Assembly (NCBI RefSeq): GCF_018294505.1
Contig: NC_057795.1
Location: 224,860,083-224,924,082 of the forward strand
From: Triticum aestivum
Taxonomy: Eukaryota > Streptophyta > Magnoliopsida > Poales > Poaceae
Length of the DNA: 64,000 nucleotides
Direction of reading: 5' to 3'
A program made the position numbers and the translations under genes. Below the pieces are notes generated by a model. It worked only from the letters and a program-made list of their open reading frames with translations, did no database searches and had not been told where the DNA came from. Within the stretch, counting starts at the first letter, position 1, and each line of letters starts with the position of its first letter. This document shows positions 1 through 10,267 of this stretch, piece after piece.

Positions 1-388
1 TCTTTATGCTCTTCTTCATTCTTTGAGTAGACCAAAATATCACGAATGAACACCATGACGAACTTATCCAGAAACTCCATAAACACCTTATTCATCATGT
101 TCATGAAAATAGGCAGCTGCGTTAGTCAGACCAAATGACATAACGGTATACTTGTATAGCCCATACCTGGTGGTAAAAGCCGTCTTAGGTATATCCTGCT
201 CTCTAATCTTCAACTGATGGTATCCCGATTGCAAATCGATCTTGGAAAATACCTTAGCTCCTTGCAATTGGTCAAACAAATTGTTGATCATCGGTATGGG
301 TACTTATTCTTGATGGTCACTTCATTCATTCCTCGATAATCAACAACGATCCTCAACGATCCATCCTTCTTCTCCACTAGAAGCACAC
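1..388 (-). pseudogene. pol: Chromovirus (Tekay-like) reverse transcriptase fragment
   Basis: Read on the minus strand, this gives reverse transcriptase motifs in order: a VEKKDGSLR block at the right end, then VDYRGMNE, the [12 protein letters not shown] motif A region that holds the first catalytic Asp, TAFTTRYG, and a MSFGLTNA block. A frameshift near position 112-116 breaks the frame just after MSFGLTNA. In the next frame the motif C position reads FIRD, where an active enzyme has two adjacent Asp residues, so the catalytic site is lost. The fragment runs off the left window edge and is cut at about 388 where the LTR of element A begins. Gag, protease and the start of RT are missing. The motif style fits the Tekay chromovirus lineage, the same lineage as the element at 51949-64000. 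It is a relic with no activity expected. Confidence 0.85.
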
Positions 389-1975
389 AACACAGCAAGT
401 TTAAATGAGGCCGGGAACAACATATAACAATTCCGGTAAGTCCTCATATGCAAATTTCGAAATTGGTCCAGATCTGAATAAACATTATGTTCAAGTTTTT
501 AAACAGCAAGTTAAGATGACCAAGATGATCTACACGAGATTCTAGTCAAGTTACATATAAAGTTCATTTAGTTCGGAGCTACGGCCTAGAAGATATGAGC
601 AAAACAAGTTAAACATGGCATGAATGTGAAATGCATGCAAACATCAAGCAAACACCTCAAAACAAGGATGCAACATGATAATATAAAACTACATGCAAAA
701 TCAAGCAAGTTTCATATAGAGCACACTCAAAACGGAACAACGGTTCAACACACACACATGAAACAAGTTTAAAGGACAAGCTGTCCAAAACAGCAACTAG
801 GCATATTGCAAGCATCAAAACAACATGCTACAGCATCTCAACATAATAACAAAAGGCATGGGCATGATGTACAGGTAAAGCATAACAAAACATGAACACC
901 GAGCTATCTCCAGAAATCACTAGAACATGCTCAAACACACGTGGCAAGATTGCAAGTAATAACAGTTCAGACTTTGCAGAAAATAACATCAGGTTGCAAT
1001 GTTTAGAGCTATCAAACAACATGTTACAGGAACTTATCATGGCAAACAAAGGCATGGCATGAATATACTAATTGCATAGATCAAAAGTCCCTTAGTGACC
1101 ATGAGCCAAAAAGGACCAGAAGATATGATGGCACCCATGTAAACATAGCAAGTTATAATACAGATTCAGCAAACAGAGCATGGCATTGACAGAATTACGA
1201 AGGCATCTTCGTGAGCTCGATGCACTAACTACAGAGTATTGCATGACAAGATAAGCATAGTATAAGCAAGAAGACATGTTTGTGAAACAAACCAAGGCAA
1301 GAACAAGTTCATAGCATGCAAGGATCAACTACAACAACCTTGGCAAAATTGAATAACATGTAAACAATCTACCAGGAAACATTTTGAAGCAAAAGTAGAG
1401 CACGAAAATGACATGCTAGACTACTCCATAATTTCAAACAGAGGCATGAATGGATAGAAAATAACCATATGTTCAAAACACCCTTACTGAAGTATCTCAA
1501 AATAAGCATGGATCTCTCTGTAGCATCATGTTTACATGGCATCAAAATAACAGCAGAACAGGGACTAAAATCAGTAACATCACGAAGCCTAGTTTGCATT
1601 CTTGTGCTAGTCACCACATTGATCACAAAAATACATGGTAAGCACCTCTGTAAAGAAGACATGGCATAGATCAAAACACATGTAGATATCAACATCATAG
1701 GATGCACACATCAATCATGGAAAAAATGACAAAAGAGCTTGTTCTGTTAACAGACAGCAGAAAACATTATGAAGCACTCTTGCAACGATGATTCAGGCAT
1801 GAAGATGAGCTCAAATGAATACGATGCAATGGAATGAAATGATGTACTCGTTGAGGCGAACAATTGGACATATTACACGCACGAAACGGAGCTACGGATG
1901 CAGAGATACAATGTGATGAACATGGCATGATAATGACAAAAATATCAGGGACAGGCGTTTCCAGGAAAAGAACAC

Positions 1976-2720
1976 GTGAGCGTCAGACAACAAAATGACG
2001 CACGGGCGAGGGATAGCGGGGCTCACCACTGGGCTTCGGCCCAGGTCGCGAGAAGGGGCCGGCTAGGCTGGGCCTCAGGAGGCCCAAGCGGGGGTGCTCG
2101 TCCTCCTCTCGATCTCGACCAGATCGGGAAGACAGGGACGACGGCGGGGCCGAAGGCGATCGCCAGCGGGGAGCAGGGCGAGGCCGGGATGACGACGGGG
2201 CCGGGAATGGGCAGATCGGCGGCTGGGGACTCCGGATCTGGTCGGGCGGCGTGGCCGCGGTCGCCAGCGAGGCTGGAGGGCGGCGAGGACGGGCGGCGCG
2301 GGAGGCTGGGGACGGGCGGTGCGACGGGGCCGGCAAGGTGGCGGCGAGCTGGGTTCCGGGGCGGGCGCCGTGGCCGTAGGACGGGCGGCAGCTCCGGCGA
2401 AGTGGGGCGCCGCGGCGGCGGCGGAGGCGGGCGCGGGCGGCGGGGGAACCGGTCGGCGCGCGGGCCCGGTCGCGGCTTGGGCGGGCCGGTCTCGGGCCCC
2501 GCGGGCCGGCGGCGGGTGCGCAGGAGAGAGAGGGAGGGCGCGGGTGAGGTGGTGGCTGCTGATTCGTTACGGGGGCCGCGAAAGCTGAGGTGGAGGCACA
2601 CGATTGGCCAGGCGACGTGGCTGGGCGGCGGAGGCGGACATGTCCGGCTGCGACGGACGTGTCCCGCGGGCGAGAGGGAGGCTAGGCTAGGGTTTCATCC
2701 GCGAAAATGGAAGGGGAGGG
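1976..2720 (-). other. GC-rich transcribed leader block in element A 3' LTR
   Basis: A sharply GC-rich block lies just downstream (minus strand) of the TATA box at 2723-2731 and has AT-rich sequence on both sides. The first bases after the TATA box include an AAACCCTAGCC stretch typical of plant leaders. Frames in this block differ between this copy and the one at 9041-9770, including an early stop here in the frame that starts with ATGTCCGCC. It is best read as a structured, CpG-rich untranslated leader and not a protein gene. A captured gene piece remains possible. Confidence 0.5.
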
Positions 2721-2731
2721 CCTTTTTATAG
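2721..2731 (-). promoter_or_regulatory. TATA box in element A 3' LTR
   Basis: On the minus strand this reads CTATAAAAAGG, a strong plant TATA box. It sits about 490 bp inside the LTR, between an AT-moderate upstream part and the GC-rich leader. The same sequence recurs at the same place in the other LTR (9771-9781). Confidence 0.7.
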
Positions 2732-3218
2732 GTGGAGGGAGCTAGGAGAGTCCAAATGAGGAGCGGTTTTCGCCCACACGATCGTGATCGAATGACCGAG
2801 AGCATGGATGGGAGTTAGATGGGTTTTGGGCCAGTTTGAAAGGGTGTTGGGCTGCAAAGAGAGAGGGGGGTTTTACGGTTACCCGGTTAACCGTTGGAGT
2901 ATCAAACGACCTCCAAATGGCACGAAAGTTGACAGGCGGTCTACCGGTGCTGTACCAATGCCGCTTGGCAAGACTCGGTCCATTCCGAGAACGTTTAACA
3001 CCCGCTCACAACGAGAGACAAAAGGGGAACGCCGGAGGGCATAGGAGCGCCGGATTGCAAAATGGACAACGGGGAAAATGCTCGGATGCATGAAATAAAC
3101 ACGTATGCAAAATGAAATGCACATGATGACATGATAAAATGCAACACGCAAGCGAATGACATGGCAATGACAGCGAATAACTGGCGGACACCTGGCGCAT
3201 CGGATCCGGGGCGTTACA

Positions 3219-3260
3219 ACACTTCTCCACTAACAAGAGATCTCGTCCCGAGATCTTAGG
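3219..3260 (-). other. Polypurine tract and pol-end remnant of element A
   Basis: Directly before the 3' LTR start (minus strand) lies AGTGGAGAAGTGT, the polypurine tract that would prime plus-strand DNA. Just upstream the minus strand encodes SRDEIS, matching the last codons of the Tekay pol at 55986-56040 (SRDEILLSGGE). Element A thus keeps the final codons of a chromovirus polyprotein although the rest is gone. Confidence 0.65.
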
Positions 3261-5597
3261 ACCGAGGCGGAAGGGAAAAAGGGATGAGGTGAAGCAAGAA
3301 CGCAAGAGAAGAAGCAAATAATCGAGAGCAGTCGAGAAGAAGAGAAGAACGACAAGAATGACAAGAATCGAAAGCTCACGGAATCAGATAGACTATGAAA
3401 CCACTCCGGTTAGAACGAGATAAGAAACGAATAAGACTGAAAGGATTTAGGCAGCGCTCCGGCTAAACATGGAAAGAAAGGAACAAGAACTTGAGAGGAT
3501 GGAATGAAATGAACATAGAAGGAAGGATTGAATGGAGTTGTTGAGAAAATTAACCAACGAAAAGAATAAGCTTGTTGTGGACTTATGGATAACATCTCAG
3601 AAAATATGAGGTGATAACCAGTTGCAAACGGAAATGATCGAATAGCTGAGAAGAACGAAAGAATGCAAAACTCCACTTCAAAAGAATACGGAGAATTAAT
3701 TGCACTTCGAGATGAGAAGAAAAGATACTTGAACTCCACCAACAAAATCTTGATGAACTCTTGAAGAAAAGATTAAATCATGAAGAACCACCATGAAGAA
3801 CTCCAGTAACGAAAGGATGATGAGATAGAATGAAGGATGAAAGAATAGATAAGCCTTGCGATGATTTAGATGGAGGTTTCGACGAGATGGCCGAGGAAAT
3901 TTGAACTCCGAAAAAGAAAAGATGAAAAACACTTGGAACTAGAATTTATTCATGAAGAACAAACTCCGAAGAAAGGGATTACTCACTTGGATGGAATAAG
4001 AATAAGATTTATTGTATGCTTATCCTTCATCAAATTAAATTGATGACAAGCAATGGATTTTTCCATACTACTTATTCTTCTTGAAAAGGATTAAGGGGAA
4101 AATGGCGCAAAACTTGAGAAAGTCTTCATGAACCACTGGTAGGATTGAAAAGAACGAATGAATTAAAATGATAATCAAGGAAAAAAGAATCTTGGATGAA
4201 CCACCGGAAGAATTCGAAATTGAATGACGAAAGAGAATGAATCACCAGGAAGAATTAGAGAAGCACGAAGATACTTGTGGGAATTAAATGCAAGAGAACA
4301 AAGAGATCGTGAACTGATTGAAGAATACTTGAATGAAGCACCGGGATAATTAGAGAACGAAAACTGGAATGATGGCCTCCGGTGAAAAGAAACGGGAAAA
4401 CAACTCCTGACAAACTCCGGATGGATGAAAAGAATATCTGACAAATGGAATAATTCGAGAGGATAACATGAAGCTAGAACCACGAAACTTCGAAAGAATG
4501 GACAAGATTTAAGAGGAACTCTTCTTCGATCTTCAAATGACAACGAGAAAGACCACTAAAATTATTGAGATACTCCGGTAGAATGAAAAGCGAAGAGGTT
4601 GAGCCAACAATGAAAAGAGTTTGAAATTGATCTTGAAGAAGGCATGTGACTGATGGAATCCATTCTTATGTCACACTTGAAAAGAATTGAGAATAACTCT
4701 AGGGGAATTAGAAGAGTCAGGTAAGATCCTGGAAAAAATACCTGTGGGTTAGGGCCCACTGAAGAGATAGCACCATCGGAAAGTATTGTTGAACAGATAG
4801 ATGATGCACCGGAACAATTGAAATATTCGAATGAGGTGACAACCTCGAATTAATTGGAACACTGACGAATCTCCTGAGATGTCTTCCGAACTCCGGAATG
4901 ATTGAATGGCGAGAGGCGAACGAGCAGGGAAAACACTTCGAGGAAAAGAATATGATCAACCCGACAAACTTGAATTGGGTCCACCGGAAAAGAGATGAAG
5001 AATGTCGAACAAAAGAGAAATTCACCGGTTGAAACAATTGACGAAAGACTGAAGAGGCTCCACACGAATGAAATTGATGGTTGAAAGAGACTCAGACTCC
5101 GGGAAGAAAAAGGGTGGGAGGGCGGGAAAACAAAGGCAACTTGGAAGGGGAAACGACGAATAACTTGAAGAGAAAACACCGGTTGAATTCATTGAGGAGA
5201 GAGAGCAAAACTTCACACGAGTAGGATGGATACTCGATTACAGACTCCGGTTCCGAGAAGAAGAAGGGGTGGGCGGGTGGGACAAAAAACAACTGAGGAT
5301 TGAACTCAATGATGAAGAGGCTCGAGTCGACTTGACGAGAAATGCACCGGATGAAAAGAGCTGAGGAACAACGATCGGAAAACCAACTGCGTGATCCTAA
5401 AGAAAAAAAATTTGAAGGGGAAGAGGAGTAATTCAAAACACCTACGTCAAGATTCCTGACCAGAGCGACGAAGGGGTTGAGGAGTAAAAATAGTTGCTAC
5501 TCTCCGATATAACTAGACTCCGAAAACAGTTTTTATTCTAGACTCAACAACGGCCAGACTACACGATCAATCAAGGGGGCTCCTAGGGTAGGCCGAG
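3261..5597 (-). other. Non-coding interior of element A
   Basis: About 2.3 kb of purine-rich (plus strand) degenerate sequence, made of many imperfect short repeats around GAAGAACTCCGG, CACCGGTTGAA and GAAAAGAATGA. Two longer diverged units are visible around 5030-5200 and 5180-5350, each with an ACTCCGG element followed by a GGGTGGG stretch. I find no gag, protease, RT, RNase H or integrase motif on either strand. Minus-strand open frames are short, Phe/Ser-rich and mutually overlapping, as expected from the base composition. It could serve as packaging RNA for a non-autonomous element. Confidence 0.6.
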
Positions 5598-5610
5598 GCT
5601 CTGATACCAA
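5598..5610 (-). other. Primer binding site of element A
   Basis: The minus strand reads TTGGTATCAGAGC, the standard plant gypsy primer site complementary to initiator tRNA-Met. It lies two bases inside the 5' LTR end and so fixes the LTR boundary near 5613. Confidence 0.8.
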
Positions 5611-7213
5611 CTTATCACGCCCAATATGCGACCCTATCCAAAAGGAACTCGAAGGTCACACCAAGGATAGACCCGCATATTGAAACGCTTTTGCAAGGTG
5701 GATATCATTACATCAACATTACATAAATAGATGGGGATACATACATAAGGCATACAATGCCACACAAATACATCATCACAAAACATAAGAGCAACATTTG
5801 ACTACGGATGAAACACAAACAGAAACTCAAACGACATCCACCCTGATAGCCCAGGCTGCCGTCCTGGAACCTATCCCCTGATGGAAGAAGAAGTAGAAGA
5901 AGAACTCCAATACAAGCAAACATCGCGCTCGCGTCAAGATCATCGCATAACCTGTACTTGCAATTGTTGTTGTAGTAATCTGTGAGCCACGAGGACTCAA
6001 CAATCCCATTACCATGGGTATCAAGACTAGCAAAGCTTAATAGGAAAGGAAGGGGTAAAGTGGTGAGGTTGCAGCAGCGTCTAAGCATATATGGTGGCTA
6101 ACATACGCAAATAAGAGCGAGAAGAGAGCAAACGGAACAGTCGTGAAGCTAGCAATGATCAAGAAGTGATCATGAACTCCTATTTACGTCAAACATAACC
6201 TAGAAACCGTGTTCACTTCCCGGACTCCGCCGAGAAGAGACCATCACGACTACACACACGGTTGATGCGTTTTAATTCGGATCTGGTGTCAAGTTATCTA
6301 CAATCGGACATTAACAAATTCCCATCTGCCTATAACCGCAAGCACGGCTTTCGAAAGATTATACCCTACAGGGGTGTCCCAACTTAGCCCATGATAAGCT
6401 CTCGCGATCAACGAAGGATATACCTTGTCCCAGGAAGACCCGATCAGACTCAGTATCCCGGTTTACAAGACGTTTCGACAATGGTAAAACAAGACCAGAA
6501 AAGCCGCCCGACGCGCCGACAAATCCCGATAGGAGCTGCACATATCTCGTTCTCAGGGCAACACCGGATGAGACTAGCTACGAGTAAAACCAACCCTCAA
6601 GTTGCCCCGAGGTGGCCCCGCAGGCAGCTCAGTTTGGACCAACACTTAGACAAGCACTGGCCCGGGGGGGCTAAAATAAAGATGACGCTCGGGTTGGCCG
6701 ACCCAAGGGAAAGGGTAGGTGGTGGTGAGGCAAATGGTAAAACCAAGGTTGGGCCTTGCTGGAGGAGTTTTATTCAAAGCGAACTGTCAAGGGGGTCCCA
6801 TAAATCACCCGACCGCATAAGGAACGCAAAATCCGGGAACATAACATCGGTATGACGGAAACTAGGGCGGCAAGAGTGAAACAAAACACCAGGCAAAAGG
6901 CCGAGCCTTCCACCCTTTACCAAGTATATAGATGCATTAATAATATAAGAGATATTGTGATATCCCAACCAAAATCCTGTCCACCATGGAGAAATCTTCA
7001 ACTTCACCTGCAACTAGCAATGCTATAAGAGGGGCTGAGCAAAGCGGTAACATAGCCAATCAATGTTTAGCATAGGAAAGGTGTCAAAGGTTAGAGGTTC
7101 ATGGCAATTTGGGAGGCTTGATAAACAGGTGATAGGTAGCGCAGCAAAGCGATAGAACGAAGCAACTAGCATAGCAATGATAGTAGGGAGATCCAGGGTA
7201 GCGGTCATCTTGC

Positions 7214-7317
7214 CTGAAATCCCGCTAGGAAGAAGAACGAGTTCATGAAGAAGATGAAGCCATGAAGACGAACCAAGCGTAGACGAACGAATCCTCACGA
7301 TCGCAACGAAACGGGAA
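7214..7317 (-). other. Candidate internal exon in element A LTR
   Basis: On the minus strand a pyrimidine-rich stretch ends in CGATAG (acceptor), followed by a 104-nt segment ending in TTTCAG and then GCAAGATG, a good GC-type donor. The same acceptor/donor style (GATAG and CAG|GCAAG) flanks the exons in element G, and the donor recurs in element I. Here one frame is open through the segment but does not resemble the peptides of G and I, so it may be a non-coding exon. Confidence 0.35.
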
Positions 7318-9040
7318 CTATCGAGAAGAAGCACACAACATGGTAAACACACCACACATGAACAAGGCATGATGCACAACCAAGCATGATGCATGACAAA
7401 GCTACATGAAGCTACTCATGGCAAGGGATGATGCAAAGAAGAGCAACACAACAAAGCAAGTTTAAATGAGGCCGGGAACAACATATAACAATTCCGGTAA
7501 GTCCTCATATGCAAATTTCGAAATTGGTCCAGATCTGAATAAACATTATGTTCAAGTTGTTAAACAGCAAGTTAAGATGAACCAAGATGATCTACACGAG
7601 ATTCTACTCAAGTTACATATAAAGTTCATTTAGTTCGGAGCTATGGCCTAGAAGATATGAGCAAAACAAGTTAAACATGGCATTGATGTGAAATGCATGC
7701 AAACATCAAGCAAACACCTCAAAACAAGAATGCAACATGATAATATAAAACTACATGCAAAATCAAGCAAGTTTCATATAGAGCACACTCGAAACAGAGC
7801 AACAGTTCAACACACACACATAAAACAAGTTTAAAGGACAAGTTGTCCAAAACAGCAACTAGGCATATTGCAAGCATCAAAACAACATGCTACAGCATCT
7901 CAAAATAATAACAAAAGGCATGGGCATGATGTACAGGTAAAGCATAACAAAACATGAACACCGAGCTATCTCCAGAAATCACTAGAACATGCTCAAACAC
8001 ACGTGGCAAGATTGCAAGTAATAACAGTTCAGACTTTGCAGAAAATAACATCAGGTTGCAATGTTTAGAGCTATCAAACAACATGTTACAGGAACTTATC
8101 ATGGCAAACAAAGGCATGGCATGAATCTACTAATTGCATAGATCAAAAGTCCCTTAGTGACCATGAGCCAAAAAGGACCAGAAGATATGATGGCACCCAT
8201 GTAAACATAGCAAGTTATAATACAGATTCAGCAAACAGAGCATGGCATTGACAGAATTACGAAGGCATCTTCGTGAGCTCGATGCACTCACTACAGAGTA
8301 TTGCATGACAAGATAAGCATAGCATCAGCAAGAAGATATGTTTGTGAAACAAATCAAGGCAAGAACAAGTTCATAGCATGCAAGGATCAACTACAACAAC
8401 CTTGGCAAAATTGAATAACATGTAAACAATCTGCCAGGAAACATTTTGACATAAAAGTAGAGCACGAAAATGACATGCTAGACTACTCCATAATTTCAAA
8501 TAGAGGCATGAATGGATATACAATAACCATATGTTCAAAACACCCTTACTAAAGTATCTCAAAATAAGCATGGATCTCTCTGTAGCATCATGTTTACATG
8601 GCATCAAAATAACAGCAGAACAGGGACTAAAATCAGTAACATCACGAAGCCTAGTTTGCATGCTTGTGCTAGTCACCACATTGATCACAAAAATACATGG
8701 TAAGCACCTCTGTAAAGAAGACATGGCATAGATCAAAACACATGTAGACATCAACCTCATAGGATGCACACATCAATCATGGCAAAAATGACAAAAGAGA
8801 TTGTTCTGTTAACATACAGCAGAAAACATTATGAAGCACTCTTGCAATGATGATTCAGGCATCAAGATGAGCTCAAATGAATATGATGCAATGGAATGAA
8901 ATGATGTACTCGTTGAGGCGACCAATTTGACATATTACACGCATGAAACGGAGCTACGGATGCAAAGATACAATGCGATGAACATGACATGATAATGACA
9001 AAAAATATCAGGGACTTGGGCGTTTCCAGGAAAAAAACAC

Positions 9041-9770
9041 GTGAGCGTCAGACAACAAAATGACGCACGGGCGAGGGATAGCGGGGCTCACCAGTGGGCT
9101 TCGGCCCAGGTCGCGAGAAGGGGACGGCTGGGCTGGGCCTCAGGAGGCCCAAGCGGGGGTGCTCGTCCTCCTCCCGATCTCGACCAGATTGGGGAGACAG
9201 GGACGACGGCGGGGCCGAAGGCGATTGCCGGTGGGGAGCAGGGCGAGGACGGGACGACGATGGGGCTGGGAATGGGCAGATCGGCGGTGGGAGACTCCGG
9301 ATCTGGCCGGGTGGCGCGGCCACGGTCGCCGGCGAGGCTGGAGGGCGGCGAGGACGGGCGGCGCGGGAGGCTGGGGACGGGCGGCGCGACGGGGCCGGCA
9401 AGGCGGCGGCGAGCTGGGTTCCGGCGTGGGCACCATGGCCGGAGGACGGGCGGCGGCTCCGGCAAAGCGGGGCGCGGGCAGCGGCAGCGAAGGTGGGCGC
9501 GGGCGGCGCGGGAACCGGGCGGCGCGCGGGCCCGGTCGCGGCTCGGGCCCCATGGGCCGGCGGCGGGCGCGGAGGAGAGAGAGGGAGGGTGCGGGTGAGG
9601 TGGCGGCTGCTGATTCGCTGCAGGGCAGCGAAAGCTGAGGTGGCGCCGCGCGATTGGCCATGCGACGTGGCTGGGCGGCGGAGGCGGACATGTCCAGCTG
9701 CGGTGGACGTGTACGGCGGGCGAGAGGGAGGCTAGGCTAGGGTTTCATCCGTGAAAATGGAAGGGGAGGG
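9041..9770 (-). other. GC-rich transcribed leader block in element A 5' LTR
   Basis: This is the counterpart of 1976-2720. It is strongly GC-rich on a normal background, sits directly downstream of the TATA box, and has open frames on both strands that differ from the other copy. It is likely a leader, not a protein gene. Confidence 0.5.
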
Positions 9771-9781
9771 CCTTTTTATAG
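9771..9781 (-). promoter_or_regulatory. TATA box in element A 5' LTR
   Basis: The minus strand reads CTATAAAAAGG, identical to the copy at 2721-2731 and followed by the same leader. This would be the active promoter of element A, since it lies in the 5' LTR. Confidence 0.7.
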
Positions 9782-10267
9782 GTGGAGGGAGCTAGGAGAG
9801 TCCAAATGAGGAGCGGTTTTCGCCCACACGATCGTGATCGAACGACCGAGAGCATGGAGGGGAGTTAGATGGGTTTTGGGCCAGTTTGAAAGGGTGTTGG
9901 GCTGCGAAGAGAGAGGGGGTTTTTATGGTTACCCGGTTAACCGTTGGAGTATCAAATGACCTCCAAATGGCACGAAACTTGACACGCGGTCTACCGGTGC
10001 TATACCAAGGACGCTTGGCAAGACTCGGTCCATTCCGAGAATGTTGAACACCCACTCACAACAAGAGACAAAAGGGGAAACCGGAGGGCATAGGAGCGCT
10101 GGATTGCAAAACAGACAATGGGGAAAATGCTCGGATGCATGAAACGAACACGTATGCAAAATGAAATGCACATGATGACATGATAAAATGCAACATGCAA
10201 GCGAATGACATGGCAATGACAGCGAATAACTGGCAGACACCTGGCGCATCGGATCCGGGGCGTTACA

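Larger units (their letters stand above)
389..3218 (-). repeat. Element A, truncated 3' LTR
   Basis: This matches 7452-10267 almost base for base apart from scattered substitutions and small indels. It starts on the minus strand at 3218 with TGTAACGCCCCGG and runs leftwards to about 389, where it breaks into the RT fragment. Compared with the other copy, the last 1.8 kb of the LTR is missing. The long open frames inside the GC-rich block (1976-2731) are not conserved in frame between the two LTR copies, so I do not call them genes. Confidence 0.85.
389..10267 (-). mobile_element. Element A: non-autonomous long-LTR gypsy element (3' LTR truncated)
   Basis: Two direct copies (389-3218 and 7452-10267, about 95% alike by eye) end with the same GCGTTACA at 3218 and 10267, which is the minus-strand LTR start TGTAACGCCCC. 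A tRNA-type primer site lies at 5598-5610 and a polypurine tract at 3219-3231. The full 5' LTR is therefore 5613-10267 (4.66 kb), the interior only about 2.4 kb, and the left copy is a 3' LTR that lost its last 1.8 kb. No gag, RT or integrase lies inside, so the element is non-autonomous. The right flank is an Athila pol (plus strand) and the left flank an unrelated RT scrap. Because the 3' LTR end is deleted, no target duplication can be checked. I infer a relationship to Tekay chromoviruses from the pol-end remnant described at 3219-3260. Confidence 0.8.
5613..10267 (-). repeat. Element A, complete 5' LTR (4.66 kb)
   Basis: On the minus strand it starts TGTAACGCCCC at 10267 and ends GGGCGTGATA at 5613, where the expected terminal CA has become TA. 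The two ends form a short inverted repeat. From the start it holds an AT-moderate promoter part, a TATA box (9773-9781), a GC-rich block (9041-9770), a long part rich in CATG-type sequence (7440-9000), a candidate exon with a GC donor (7214-7317) and a terminal part (5613-7200). No coding region is conserved. An LTR this long, nearly twice its interior, is unusual. Confidence 0.75.

Noticed and set aside
1976..2731. 251-codon and antisense 192-codon open frames in the GC-rich block
   Set aside because: Frames are not kept in the second LTR copy (9041-9735), are open on both strands because of GC content, and have Gly/Arg/Pro low-complexity composition.
3410..5436. Phe/Ser-rich minus-strand frames of 80-125 codons in the element A interior
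   Set aside because: They overlap each other in several frames, follow from purine-rich repeats on the plus strand, and match no domain.
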